This document shows, piece after piece, positions 34,894-44,392 of a DNA stretch of 64,000 nt (position 1 is the first letter of the stretch; the number at the start of each line of letters is the position of its first letter). A program made the position numbers and the translations under genes. The stretch is from Bacillus sp. EB01. Its GTDB lineage: Bacteria > Bacillota > Bacilli > Bacillales > Cytobacillaceae. The notes below the pieces were generated by a model that saw only the letters and a list, made by a program, of their open reading frames with translations, ran no database searches and was not told the origin of the DNA. The stretch covers positions 3,347,852 through 3,411,851 of the forward strand of contig NZ_HG964497.1 of the NCBI RefSeq assembly GCF_000613125.1, given 5' to 3'.

Positions 34894-37053
34894 TTGAAGC
34901 AAAAGAAAAAGAAAAAGCGATATGTACCTCTCAGGTTAAACCTGCTGTTCCTAGGTGTATTTGTATTGTTTTCCATGTTGATTGTTCGGCTAGGCATAGT
35001 CCAAATAGTATATGGTAATGATTTTAAGAGAGAAGTAGAACGGACTGAGGATGTTACTGTAAAATATCCTGTTCCCAGGGGGAAGATGTATGACCGGAAC
35101 AAAAATATTATCGTGGATAATACTCCTTTAAATGCAATTATCTATACGAAATACCAGAACACCAAACCAGAAGAAATGCTTGAAACTGCTAGGAAACTGG
35201 CAAAACTGATTGATAAAAGGCCAGGAAAAATACCCGAATGGGAATTAATAGATTACTGGCTTCTGAATAACAAGATAGAGGCTAATGCTAAGATAACCAA
35301 AAAAGAATGGGATTTATATGATGAAAAGAAATTGAAAGACAAGGATATTTACCGGCTTCAAGTAGAACGGGTGACAAAAGCCGAACTTGAAAGCATCACG
35401 AGCGACAAGGCTGAAATGGAAGTGCTCGCTATTTATCGAAAGTTTAAAGCAGGCTATGCACAGTCTCCGCAAATTGTTAAAAGCGGCAGAAACCAGAAAA
35501 GCCCTGAAGATGATAATGATGCTGAAATCGTAACCGATAAGGAGTTCGCTGCGGTAAGTGAGAACCTTGAAGATCTTCCCGGAGTAGATACCACGACTGA
35601 TTGGAAACGCAAGCATGTATTCGGGGACACCCTCAGATCGATTCTCGGTAATGTATCTGATGATGAAAAGGGGCTTCCGAAACAAAGGCTCGACTACTAT
35701 ATGTCGAGGGGATACAGCAGGAACGACAGAGTTGGTACAAGCTATATCGAACAGCAATATGAGGATATCCTCCGCGGCCAGAAGGCTCAGGTCAAAAACG
35801 AAACAGATAAAAAAGGGACAATTATTGAGACGAAGCTTGTGTCAGAGGGAAAGCGGGGAAAGGATATTGTCCTAACCATTGATATGGACCTGCAGAGAGT
35901 TGTTGAGAAAATAATTGAAGACGAACTATGGGCTGGAAAAAGAAGCGGCAGTTCACCTCTTCTTGATCGGGCGTTTGTTGTCCTTACCAATCCACATACC
36001 GGTGAGATCCTGACCATGGCCGGGAAAAAAATCGAACGTAATAAGGATACAGGAAAGTATGAAATGGGCGATTATGCCTTAGGTACCTTTACCACATCCT
36101 ATAATGTTGGCTCCGCTGTAAAAGGGGCAACCATTTATACAGGCTTTAAAGAGGGCGTCATAAAACCCGGCAGCTCATTTTATGATGCACCTATGCTAAT
36201 TAAAGGAACGGATGAAAAATCTTCTTGGAGAGCAGGAATTGGCTGGACTGATAATATCAGGGCTCTTGAGCTTTCCTCCAACGTCTATATGTTTCAAGTA
36301 GCAATCAAAGTCGGAGGAGGCTATTATGAGCCTAATCAGCCTTTGAGTATAAATTTGGATGGTTTTAATAAAATGAGATCATCATTCGGCCAGTTGGGGC
36401 TAGGAACGAGGACAGGCATTGACCTTCCTGGAGAGTCGGCGGGATTCCCGGGTCCATTGGAAGGGGGGAAGCTGCTCGACTTGGCGATTGGCCAGTATGA
36501 TACGTATACCCCGATGCAGCTGGCGCAATATGTTTCCACGATTGCCAACGGCGGGAAAAGAGTGCAGCTACATATTTTAAAAGAAATACGCGAGCCAGAG
36601 TTGGATAATAAAGAACTTGGCCCCTTGATCAAGGAGTTTCAGCCGAAGGTCCTAAACAAACTCGATGGCAGCCAGGTTTGGATTGATCAAATCCATAAAG
36701 GGTTCTGGCGCGTCATGCATGGTTCTGAAGGAACAGCAACTCGAACATTTTCCAAAGCAGCATACAATCCAGCTGGAAAAACCGGAACTGCTGAATCTTT
36801 TTATGATGGCTTTGAGAGGAAAAACTTCGGGAAAATTCCACCTGCTGTAATGAATCTCAGCCTGGTCAGTTATGCTCCGGCTGATAAACCGGAAGTGGCA
36901 ATGGCGGTCGTTGTGCCATGGGCTTATTCCGGAAGCCGCGGCCCCGGTTATAATAGCACAATTGGAAAAAAAGTGCTCGATGCGTATTTTGAGCATAAAG
37001 AAAAGCGGCAAAAAGAAAACGAGCCAGTTGAAAATAGCGCTACAACCCCTTAA
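34894..37053 (+). CDS. Class B penicillin-binding protein (PbpA/PbpH-like)
   Basis: This peptidoglycan transpeptidase of about 719 residues has one membrane anchor after a Lys-rich cytosolic tip (KQKKKKKRY). A PBP dimerisation region follows (PVPRGKMYDRN near residue 60). The transpeptidase domain has SAVK (active Ser), SSN and KTGTAES. It resembles B. subtilis PBP2A/PbpH, which act in side-wall elongation. The TTG at 34894 is preferred because AGGA at 34880-34883 is at proper spacing; an in-frame GTG at 34885 is too close to it. Confidence 0.92.
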   Translation: MKQKKKKKRYVPLRLNLLFLGVFVLFSMLIVRLGIVQIVYGNDFKREVERTEDVTVKYPVPRGKMYDRNKNIIVDNTPLNAIIYTKYQNTKPEEMLETARKLAKLIDKRPGKIPEWELIDYWLLNNKIEANAKITKKEWDLYDEKKLKDKDIYRLQVERVTKAELESITSDKAEMEVLAIYRKFKAGYAQSPQIVKSGRNQKSPEDDNDAEIVTDKEFAAVSENLEDLPGVDTTTDWKRKHVFGDTLRSILGNVSDDEKGLPKQRLDYYMSRGYSRNDRVGTSYIEQQYEDILRGQKAQVKNETDKKGTIIETKLVSEGKRGKDIVLTIDMDLQRVVEKIIEDELWAGKRSGSSPLLDRAFVVLTNPHTGEILTMAGKKIERNKDTGKYEMGDYALGTFTTSYNVGSAVKGATIYTGFKEGVIKPGSSFYDAPMLIKGTDEKSSWRAGIGWTDNIRALELSSNVYMFQVAIKVGGGYYEPNQPLSINLDGFNKMRSSFGQLGLGTRTGIDLPGESAGFPGPLEGGKLLDLAIGQYDTYTPMQLAQYVSTIANGGKRVQLHILKEIREPELDNKELGPLIKEFQPKVLNKLDGSQVWIDQIHKGFWRVMHGSEGTATRTFSKAAYNPAGKTGTAESFYDGFERKNFGKIPPAVMNLSLVSYAPADKPEVAMAVVVPWAYSGSRGPGYNSTIGKKVLDAYFEHKEKRQKENEPVENSATTP

Positions 37054-37072
37054 AAGTTGAATGAAAACCATT

Positions 37073-37115
37073 AAGCAACAGGACCCTAAAAGAGGCCTGT
37101 TGCTTTTAGTTTTTT
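37073..37115 (+). terminator. Terminator of the class B PBP gene
   Basis: AAGCAACAGG pairs with CCTGTTGCTT and is followed by TTTAGTTTTTT. Confidence 0.88.
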
Positions 37116-37213
37116 CAAGTCCAAAACGATTGAGAGGCCTCTTGTTTTAAATACTTCTTTTATCATGCTAGTATTTATAGAAGAGAAACTAAACAAGCCA
37201 TGGAGTGTGAAGC

Positions 37214-37957
37214 ATGAATAAAGACAAGCTAGACATTAAACTGATTGCATTGGATATGGATGGAACATTGCTGAATGAAGAGCACAAGGTTTCAGAGGCA
37301 AATCGTGAGGCTATTAGGCAGGCGGAGGCTAAAGGTGTAAAGGTTGTCCTTAGTACAGGGCGGAGCCTGGCCACTTGTAAGGAATATGCAGTTTCCCTAC
37401 AATTATCTTCATACCTCGTGACCGTAAATGGTGCGGAAGTTTGGGGGCCGGATGGAGAGCTCGTTGCCCGAAACCCTGTCAGCATTCCATTAATGAAGTG
37501 GATGCACGATCTATCTACTGAACATAAAACTAAGTTCTGGGCAATCAGCACAAACGGGGTTTTCAGAGAGAAGATGCCGGACGACTTCGATCAGCGTGAA
37601 TGGCTGAAGTTTGGTTTTGATATACCAAACGATGAAATCAGGGCGGCAATTTTAGCGTTGCTCAAGGAAAAAGGCGAGCTCGAAGTCAGCAACTCAAGCC
37701 CGACCAATATCGAGGTTAATTCTGTCGGCATCAATAAGGCCGCAGCGTTGAATCGGGTGTGCGATCTGCTTTCGTTCAAAATGGACAACGTGATGGCAGT
37801 AGGTGACAGCCTGAATGACATACTTATGATAAAAGAAGCAGGGCTTGGAATCGCGATGGGCAATGCCCAGGACGTAGTCAAGGAGGCAGCGGACTGGGTC
37901 ACCGCACCGAACACAGAAGATGGAGTTGCAAAAGCAATCCAAAAATGGGTGCTTTAA
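37214..37957 (+). CDS. Cof-type HAD-IIB phosphatase
   Basis: This 247-residue phosphatase has ALDMDGTLLNEEHK (nucleophile and acid/base Asp near residue 14), STGRS, and the last motif AVGDSLNDILMIKEAGLGIAMGNA. The gap between motifs holds the C2B cap. Cof-type enzymes dephosphorylate sugar phosphates, FMN precursors and similar metabolites. The substrate is unknown. The ATG follows AGTGTGAAGC, a weak site. Confidence 0.9.
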   Translation: MNKDKLDIKLIALDMDGTLLNEEHKVSEANREAIRQAEAKGVKVVLSTGRSLATCKEYAVSLQLSSYLVTVNGAEVWGPDGELVARNPVSIPLMKWMHDLSTEHKTKFWAISTNGVFREKMPDDFDQREWLKFGFDIPNDEIRAAILALLKEKGELEVSNSSPTNIEVNSVGINKAAALNRVCDLLSFKMDNVMAVGDSLNDILMIKEAGLGIAMGNAQDVVKEAADWVTAPNTEDGVAKAIQKWVL

Positions 37958-38071
37958 AGGTAAGGCAATCTTGGAGAGACAAAGAAGGCAAGTTTCGTTA
38001 AAGTATGTTATAATTTGTCGGTATGAGTAGTTATACCTATATAATTTTATTACAGAAGGGGATGGGTACGA

Positions 38072-39703
38072 ATGAGCAATGGAATTTTCAAAATCCCGAC
38101 ACCTACAAATGAGCCTGGTAACACATATGCACCAGGTACAAAAGAACGGGAAACCTTAAAAGCTGAATTAAAACGACAATCTGAAACTAAAGTTGAGATC
38201 CCTGTCATTATTAATGGCCAGGATGTAAAAACAGATACAATCAAGCAAGTTGTTATGCCGCATGACCATCAGCATGTTCTTGCCAACTACTCCCAAGCAG
38301 GAGAAAAAGAACTGCGCGATGCAATTGAAGCAGCAATGGCCGCAAAAGAAGAATGGGCAAATATGGCATGGGAACACCGTGCAGCTATTTTCCTTAAAGC
38401 AGCTGACCTAATCTCTGGTCCATACCGTGATGTCATGAATGCTGCAACTATGCTTGGCCAATCCAAAACAGCTTACCAGGCAGAAATCGATTCTGCACAG
38501 GAATTGATAGACTTCCTGCGTTTTGGTGTAGATTACGCAAATCAAATCTATCAAATCCAGCCTGCAAGCATGAAGAATATTTGGAATCGTACAGATTACC
38601 GTCCATTAGATGGCTTTGTATTGGCGATTTCTCCATTCAACTTCACAGCTATCGGCGGTAACCTGCCTGCAGCACCTGCGATGATGGGTAACGTAGTTGT
38701 TTGGAAGCCAGCATCAACTTCAATTCTGGCAAACTACTACTTTATGCGAATCCTTGAAGAAGCAGGATTGCCAAAAGGCGTTATCAACTTCGTTCCATCA
38801 CGCGGTTCACAAGTATCAGAAGTGGTACTGACAGACCCTCGTATGTCCGGATTCCACTTCACTGGATCAACAAGCACGTTCCAGACGATTTGGAAAACAG
38901 TTGGTGAAAATATCCATAGATATCACTCATATCCTCGTCTAATTGGCGAAACAGGCGGTAAAGACTTTGTCTTTGCCCATGAAAGTGCGCAAGCAGATAA
39001 AGTCGTAGCCAACCTTGTCCGCGGTGCATTCGAATACCAGGGCCAAAAATGTTCTGCTGCTTCCCGCGCTTACATTCCTGCAAGCATGTGGGAAGAAGTA
39101 AAAGCTGGTTTGCTGGAAGAAACTGCGAAGATTAAAGTCGGTGATGTCCGCGACTTCCGAAACTTCATGGGTGCGGTAATTGACAAACCTGCGTTTGATT
39201 CAATTGTTAGCTTTATCGAAACTGCGAAGGCTTCTGAAGATGCAGAAATCATAGCTGGCGGTACGTATGATGATTCTAAAGGATATTTCATCCAGCCGAC
39301 CATCATTCTGACGAAGAATCCAAACTTCAAAACGTTGTGTGAAGAGATTTTCGGACCAGTCCTCACCATCTACGTTTATGAGAATGACAAACTGGAAGAA
39401 ACATTGGATGCAGTGGATTCAGCTTCCATGTATGCACTAACTGGTTCTATCTTTGCTCAGGACCGCCAGGCAATCGTGCACCTAGAACGCCGCTTGTCCG
39501 GAGCAGCCGGTAACTTCTACATCAATGATAAGCCAACAGGCGCAATGATTAACCAGCAGCCATTCGGCGGTTCACGTGGATCAGGTACAAACGATAAAGC
39601 AGGTTCTGTATTCAACATGATTCGTTGGACCAGCCCTCGCGTTATCAAAGAAAACTTTGCACCAACAACAGATATAACTTATCCATTTATGGATGAAGAA
39701 TAA
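38072..39703 (+). CDS. pruA: L-glutamate gamma-semialdehyde (P5C) dehydrogenase
   Basis: This 543-residue NAD-dependent aldehyde dehydrogenase oxidises pyrroline-5-carboxylate to glutamate, the last step of proline catabolism. Catalytic elements are LIGETGGKDFV (Glu) and YQGQKCSAASR (Cys), with FTGSTSTFQ in the cofactor site. The sequence and length resemble the eukaryote-like P5CDH subtype (TIGR01236) rather than the 515-residue RocA/PutC of B. subtilis. No proline dehydrogenase gene lies beside it. The ATG follows AGAAGGGGATGGGTACGA. Confidence 0.93.
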   Translation: MSNGIFKIPTPTNEPGNTYAPGTKERETLKAELKRQSETKVEIPVIINGQDVKTDTIKQVVMPHDHQHVLANYSQAGEKELRDAIEAAMAAKEEWANMAWEHRAAIFLKAADLISGPYRDVMNAATMLGQSKTAYQAEIDSAQELIDFLRFGVDYANQIYQIQPASMKNIWNRTDYRPLDGFVLAISPFNFTAIGGNLPAAPAMMGNVVVWKPASTSILANYYFMRILEEAGLPKGVINFVPSRGSQVSEVVLTDPRMSGFHFTGSTSTFQTIWKTVGENIHRYHSYPRLIGETGGKDFVFAHESAQADKVVANLVRGAFEYQGQKCSAASRAYIPASMWEEVKAGLLEETAKIKVGDVRDFRNFMGAVIDKPAFDSIVSFIETAKASEDAEIIAGGTYDDSKGYFIQPTIILTKNPNFKTLCEEIFGPVLTIYVYENDKLEETLDAVDSASMYALTGSIFAQDRQAIVHLERRLSGAAGNFYINDKPTGAMINQQPFGGSRGSGTNDKAGSVFNMIRWTSPRVIKENFAPTTDITYPFMDEE

Positions 39704-39715
39704 TAGTAAATAATG

Positions 39716-39753
39716 AAGAGAGGTTGAAACGATTTCGTTTCAGCCTCTTTTTT
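39716..39753 (+). terminator. Terminator of pruA
   Basis: AAGAGAGGTTGAAAC pairs with GTTTCAGCCTCTT around a short loop and ends in T residues. Confidence 0.88.
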
Positions 39754-39762
39754 AAAAAAATT

Positions 39763-40092
39763 TCATTCAACAAATCCGAATCCTATAATTTGATGACTAT
39801 CATGGTCTGCATATACAATGATGTTTTCCGGTTTCAAGACGTTTTTCTTTGGAAATAGCAGCTGATAGACTTCAGCGCCTTCGCTTTCTCCTAATTTGAT
39901 GATGGATACCTTTGCATTTTCCCACTTACCATTAATCTGCTCTTTCTGGATTCTTGTTAACTGCTTCCAGACTGCCTCTTTGATATCCATTTGTTCAAAG
40001 GAAAGTTTTTGAGTCCTTACTGACCTTTCTGCTGGCTGTTCACAGCCGACGAGGATAAAAACCAAAAGGGCAACTAGCAGTTTACTTCGCAT
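39763..40092 (-). CDS. Small lipoprotein, 109 aa
   Basis: This protein has a short signal sequence ending in the lipobox ILVGC (Cys near residue 17) and a mature domain of mixed strands and helices (VYQLLFPKKNVLKPENIIVY). It is probably anchored on the outer membrane face. The ATG at 40092 follows GGGGTGATTTG. Function is unknown; it is convergent with pruA. Confidence 0.75.
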   Translation of the reverse strand: MRSKLLVALLVFILVGCEQPAERSVRTQKLSFEQMDIKEAVWKQLTRIQKEQINGKWENAKVSIIKLGESEGAEVYQLLFPKKNVLKPENIIVYADHDSHQIIGFGFVE

Positions 40093-40184
40093 CAAATCAC
40101 CCCATTATAATACTCATATAAATATATTCTGTTATCTGGTGATACATTCTGCCTAGTTACCCAGTCGAGTGGTAGAAGTCCAAA

Positions 40185-40841
40185 TTAACTAAACTTTGCC
40201 GGGAACTGCTTAATAATCGCACCGGATATAGCGTCTGCCATCATCAGGATATGGCGGTTTCCCCGGTCAGTGGCCAGGATATCTGCATCCCAATTCTTTT
40301 GGATGCGGGCGACTACCATGTCCGTCAAGAGCCTTAAATGTGTATAGAACATTTCCTTAAACTGGACTTTGTTCAAATTCGGATTAGCGTTAGTAAGAAA
40401 ATCAGTTACTTGGTCAGCATTGCGGAACCACTCGGCGTTTGCCCTGTTGAGTGCTTCGGTATTACCGGCCTTGGCTGCCTCGACGACTTTAACCGCAATC
40501 GTAATATGCTCCTTTAGGAGATTTGTGAGCGTGTTCCCAGCTGCTTCACCGTAAACAGGCTTGATGGCATTGCCAAGGTCTTCCTGGTTTTTCAATAGTC
40601 GTGCTAGAACTGGACCTGTGTCATCAAGACCCGCAACCGAGCTTTTTACAAGATCTCTTGTCCAAAACACATGGTCAGTCCAAAGAGTTCGATAATTCAT
40701 TTTGAATTGCTCGGAGGAGCTTTTAACTGTCACAACAGGATTCCGGCCGTCCTTTTTCGCGGCATTCCCTTGAGGGGCGATAGCTGTGATAGCCAGCATT
40801 AGAAGAAGAAAGACTGAAAGAAACTTTTTCAAATGGTACAT
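40185..40841 (-). CDS. Secreted helical protein of unknown function
   Basis: This 218-residue protein has a Sec signal peptide with a likely cleavage after GNA (near residue 27). The mature helical body has segments YRTLWTDHVFWTRDLVKSS, ARLLKNQEDLGNAIKPVYGEAAGN and IIKQFPAKF. Repeated His, Glu and Trp positions suggest a four-helix bundle, perhaps with a metal or heme site (inference). Related Bacillus proteins are often given misleading transferase names in databases. The ATG follows AAGGAGATGTACC on the minus strand. Confidence 0.7.
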   Translation of the reverse strand: MYHLKKFLSVFLLLMLAITAIAPQGNAAKKDGRNPVVTVKSSSEQFKMNYRTLWTDHVFWTRDLVKSSVAGLDDTGPVLARLLKNQEDLGNAIKPVYGEAAGNTLTNLLKEHITIAVKVVEAAKAGNTEALNRANAEWFRNADQVTDFLTNANPNLNKVQFKEMFYTHLRLLTDMVVARIQKNWDADILATDRGNRHILMMADAISGAIIKQFPAKFS

Positions 40842-40966
40842 CTCCTTTTATTGGGATACGTATGTAGTATGCGGAATTTGTCATAAGGGTTATTCGCTTC
40901 CCGGTTTGCCCTGCCTAAATTGATGATGTTAAAATAAATTCATCTTGGCAAAGGGGGAGCAATTCA

Positions 40967-41455
40967 ATGAACGAAGTGCAAACAATAGGAAAAGACATAT
41001 TCCTTGAGCAGCTGGCCGCGGTTTATGATGCATCGGGATGGTTTACAGGACTGAAGGATGCGCTAAATGGTGTCACGTTCGAACAGGCGGTATGGCAGGC
41101 GAATGAAAGTTCCAACTCAATCTGGGGCAACCTTCGCCACCTTGCGTATTGGAGCGAATTCTTTTTGGAAAAATATAAGCCCGGTACAGTTGGAGAGATT
41201 GCCCATCTTGAAAATGCGCGTACTTTCGATGTACCGGAACAGGAAAAAACCGAAGAGAATTGGAAGAGGGAAGTTGTACGCCTCGAACAAGCAATCGAAG
41301 GCTGGCGTATTGCCATGAATGAAAACCCCGGTAAACTTAATGAAGAATACTGGACGAAGCTCATTGCTGGATACCTTCTTCATACTGCATACCATATCGG
41401 TCAAATTGTAACAATCCGCAAGCAGCAGGAAAGCTGGACTGCTTCGGGGCTTTAA
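40967..41455 (+). CDS. DinB family protein
   Basis: This 162-residue four-helix DinB/YfiT-like protein has candidate metal-ligand histidines in NLRHLAYW and LLHTAYHIGQI. DinB-fold proteins include thiol S-transferases such as bacillithiol transferases. The substrate is unknown. The ATG follows AAGGGGGAGCAATTCA. It is transcribed toward the UDG-like gene 60 bases downstream, possibly together with it. Confidence 0.85.
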   Translation: MNEVQTIGKDIFLEQLAAVYDASGWFTGLKDALNGVTFEQAVWQANESSNSIWGNLRHLAYWSEFFLEKYKPGTVGEIAHLENARTFDVPEQEKTEENWKREVVRLEQAIEGWRIAMNENPGKLNEEYWTKLIAGYLLHTAYHIGQIVTIRKQQESWTASGL

Positions 41456-41515
41456 AGCTTTTTTTTGAAAAAAAGACACAGGTTGCGTTATCTAGCGTTC
41501 TGAAAGGGGATTGCA

Positions 41516-42259
41516 ATGGGTATAGTCGGCAGCTCGATGTTTTCTACATATAAAGAGAGGATTCTTTCCTTGCAAGCCCCTTTAATACAAGAAAATCTTA
41601 GGGGACCAGAATTCCTGTTAGACGGCGACGAGGCTCGGAAGTTGGAAATTTATTATACGCCATTTGACTACATTAATTCGGAAGCGAAAATCCTGATTGC
41701 CGGCATTACACCTGGCATGCATCAAATGCAGATTGCGTTTCAAACAGTATGGGAATTGGGGAATGAACGGTGGAAGGATGAGGCTATTCTCCACGAAGTA
41801 AAAAAGCGCGCGAGCTTTGAAGGCCCGATGCGCCGGAATTTGGTGGCGATGCTCGATGAATTGGGGCTTGCAGACTGGCTTGGCATGAACACCTCAATGG
41901 AGTTATTTGGTGATGCAAACCACCTGGTACATACGGCATCAGTGCTTCCTCATGCCGTTTTTTTCAATGGGAAAAATTATAATGGCTCCCGGCCGGACAT
42001 TTGGAAAACAGATTTGCTGCAAAGGCATGTGTGTACGTATTTCGCCAAGGATCACAGTGTACTTCGCTCACCATTGATTATTCCTCTTGGAGTTAATTTT
42101 CAAAAAGTACTTGTTGAGCTGGGGAAGAAGGGATTCCTTGACACTGAACATTTGCTGCATGGTTTTCCGCATCCTTCCGGCAGCAATGGACACCGTCACC
42201 GGCAATTCGCAGAGCACAGGGACCAGATGAAATCGAAGATAGGCAGGTTTTTCAATTAG
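41516..42259 (+). CDS. Uracil-DNA glycosylase superfamily protein
   Basis: This 247-residue protein has the UDG superfamily signatures AGITPGMHQMQ (motif 1, near residue 66) and HGFPHPSGSNGHR near the C-terminus. The family removes damaged or deaminated bases from DNA, but the motif 1 active residue expected in classical UDG (Asp or Asn) is not evident here, so specificity and even activity are open. The ATG follows AAGGGGATTGCA. Confidence 0.75.
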   Translation: MGIVGSSMFSTYKERILSLQAPLIQENLRGPEFLLDGDEARKLEIYYTPFDYINSEAKILIAGITPGMHQMQIAFQTVWELGNERWKDEAILHEVKKRASFEGPMRRNLVAMLDELGLADWLGMNTSMELFGDANHLVHTASVLPHAVFFNGKNYNGSRPDIWKTDLLQRHVCTYFAKDHSVLRSPLIIPLGVNFQKVLVELGKKGFLDTEHLLHGFPHPSGSNGHRHRQFAEHRDQMKSKIGRFFN

Positions 42260-42345
42260 TGAGTGATGGTTACGAAAAATCTAAGAATCAGGAATTTGAA
42301 TAAGTTTTATCGAGTATCTTGACATAACTATTTTATAGTTAACAA

Positions 42346-42807
42346 TCAACCCGACATCCTCATCAATCGTTGGGTTGTCATATCGGCTAGCAGCTGATTA
42401 TTTAATGTTCGCGCCATAGAATGGGTCAGGTCGAGGACTTTTTTTATTCCTTCCTTATACCCACGCTTAATGGCAAGTTCGTCGCAGCGTATTTCAGATT
42501 CAACATTGTGTTGGTTTTTTTCAACCGGGTGCTCGATATGGCCAAGTTCATGCCATATAATTGCTTCCTTCATTTCGGCATCAGAGCAAAATTGCTTATA
42601 ATCATACACAACGATGAACCAATCAACGCCAGGTATCAGAGACTTATAAAACATTGTTAAAAGCCTCGTGTCAATACCGGCAAGTTCAAGGTAATGGCCA
42701 CTTTTCAATCCGTACACATTAAGAATCGTTTCCTTGCCCTCGAGAATGACAATTTTGTCCGTAATCCCATACTTCTCTCTATCCAATTCCTCGCAGAAAC
42801 AAATCAT
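42346..42807 (-). CDS. Small HExxH metalloprotease-like protein
   Basis: This 153-residue protein has a zinc motif, IIWHELGHIEHP (near residue 87), and a downstream acidic segment, ESEIRCDELAIKRGY, that may give the third ligand. The pattern resembles small ImmA/IrrE-like or phage-associated peptidases. No toxin, repressor or phage gene is adjacent. It is a single gene. Confidence 0.7.
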   Translation of the reverse strand: MICFCEELDREKYGITDKIVILEGKETILNVYGLKSGHYLELAGIDTRLLTMFYKSLIPGVDWFIVVYDYKQFCSDAEMKEAIIWHELGHIEHPVEKNQHNVESEIRCDELAIKRGYKEGIKKVLDLTHSMARTLNNQLLADMTTQRLMRMSG

Positions 42808-42996
42808 TTCATATTACCCCCATTTGCACGTTTTCTCTGTTAGTATTGTTAAATATATATTCAACTTTTAAACAATCTGAATGGACGACTGGAAAATTTA
42901 TTTTTGCAAGTATACTATAGTGGAAACGTTTTCGAGAAGTTTTAATTTTGTGAATATTGAAATAAATAACTTGACATCAGGGGAGTGGCCTTACCC

Positions 42997-43481
42997 ATGT
43001 TGATCCGCTGGTTTTTAACGAATGCACTTATCGTTGCGATTATTCTAGTTATTTCTTTTTATCGGGGTTATGATTCGAGTGGAATTCTGCTCGGAAAAAA
43101 GTGGCTGCACAGGTTGCGTTTATTTTGTTTTTAGTGAATACCAACATGTATTTTGTTTTTCTCATGATTAGGAAAAGCCGGGTAAGGGATGTGAAGGTGA
43201 CACTGGCCCGGATTTCAAAAAAGATGATGAAATACCACATCCCTTTTGCTATTACAGCGACATTTTTAATTTTTGCCCATGGATTAATCATGGGATATTC
43301 TCATTTGGAAAACGTGATCCAGATAAAAATTCTTTTCGGAATCACTGCAATGGCAATTCTGCCTCTCCTGTTGTACAGTGGATATCGGCGGCATAAAAAA
43401 GCGACCAGCAAGCGGAGAAAATATCATTACACGATGGCTTTTGTTTTTTTAAGCTTCGCGGTTATCCATATTTTTATATAA
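42997..43481 (+). pseudogene. Frameshifted four-helix membrane protein
   Basis: One frame (42997-43134) encodes MLIRWFLTNALIVAIILVISFYRGYD. It is cut at a TAG, while the next frame continues without loss as AAQVAFILFLVNTNMYFVFL and then through to 43481. The switch falls at a run of six A residues (43095-43100); seven would give GKKVAAQVAF in one frame. The joined protein, about 161 residues, has four membrane helices with His residues (KYHIPFAI, FLIFAHGLIMG, KYHYTMAF, VIHIFI) in positions seen in membrane cytochrome b proteins. It is either a recent mutation or a sequencing error. Confidence 0.75.
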
Positions 43482-43496
43482 AAAGGGGGTTTTTAA

Positions 43497-43937
43497 ATGG
43501 GAGGCGAGTACAAACTTAGCGTTGAGACCAATCCTGACGGAGCACTTTTTATCAGGGAAAGTCTTGTCCAATATAATAAAGAATATATATCGGAGGCCTA
43601 CACCTCTCCATCTGAAGACGTACATATCTTCCTTCGGGATCAAAATGAAGCAATAGTAGGCGGCCTGACCGGCTCTATCAAGCTCAAATGCTTATATGTC
43701 GACATCTTTTGGCTTGACGAAAAGTTTAGAGGCATGGGGAAGGGGAGTGAAATCCTCGCATTTGCCGAAAAGTATGCAAAGGAAAAAGGCTGCACTCTTG
43801 TAAAGCTTGATACCTTCAGCTTTCAAGCGCCTGAATTCTATAAAAAGCAGGGCTACGAGATCTATGGCGAACTCGAAAACTTCCCTGAAGATGGAATTAC
43901 ACATTATTATCTTTTTAAAAGGCTTGGAGGAAAGTAA
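43497..43937 (+). CDS. GNAT family N-acetyltransferase
   Basis: This 146-residue acetyltransferase has the acetyl-CoA loop in EKFRGMGKGSEIL (near residue 80) and a C-terminal APEFYKKQGYEIYGE segment. Its substrate is unknown. The ATG follows AAAAGGGGGTTTTTAA. The next gene begins one base after its stop, so GNAT and glutaredoxin-like genes are co-transcribed. Confidence 0.88.
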   Translation: MGGEYKLSVETNPDGALFIRESLVQYNKEYISEAYTSPSEDVHIFLRDQNEAIVGGLTGSIKLKCLYVDIFWLDEKFRGMGKGSEILAFAEKYAKEKGCTLVKLDTFSFQAPEFYKKQGYEIYGELENFPEDGITHYYLFKRLGGK

Positions 43938-43938
43938 A

Positions 43939-44175
43939 GTGGAAGACAAAATCATTGTCTATACAACCAATGACTGCATTGAGTGCACGATGGTTAAAAA
44001 AGTACTTGGTGAAGAGGGAATTCCGTTCGAAGTGAGAGACATTTCGGTGAACCCTGCCTTCAAAGAGGAAGTTGAAAAATTCGGCTACCTTGGCGTCCCC
44101 GTTACAGTGTATGGCGGAAAAGCAGTAAAGGGTTTCACAAACGAACTGAAAGAAATTATTGAAATGGCAAAATAG
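43939..44175 (+). CDS. Glutaredoxin-like protein
   Basis: This 78-residue thioredoxin-fold protein has the redox motif CIEC (residues 13-16) and a cis-proline in GVPVTV, like NrdH-type glutaredoxins. It begins at a GTG (43939) behind GGAGGAAAGTAAA. It should reduce disulfides in a partner protein in the cytosol. Tight coupling to the GNAT gene is notable. Confidence 0.85.
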   Translation: MEDKIIVYTTNDCIECTMVKKVLGEEGIPFEVRDISVNPAFKEEVEKFGYLGVPVTVYGGKAVKGFTNELKEIIEMAK

Positions 44176-44392
44176 GATAGAGTATTACGATTACGGGCGC
44201 TACACAACAACTGGTTGCGTGAAGGCTATTTTAGGAGCTCTGAAACCTTATTATGAGCAGTGTAACCTTAGAGAACTAGTTAGGTATTGAACAAATGTTT
44301 CGAATCTAATCAGCACTTCTTGAGGATATTGGTACACACTTAATTAGCCAACCAGCAAGACATTGGAGACATTTTGTAGTTACTTTGATCGT

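Noticed and set aside
42920..42940. TGGAAACGTTTTCG as a cre site
   Set aside because: Two mismatches to the consensus and it sits before a broken gene; too weak to list.
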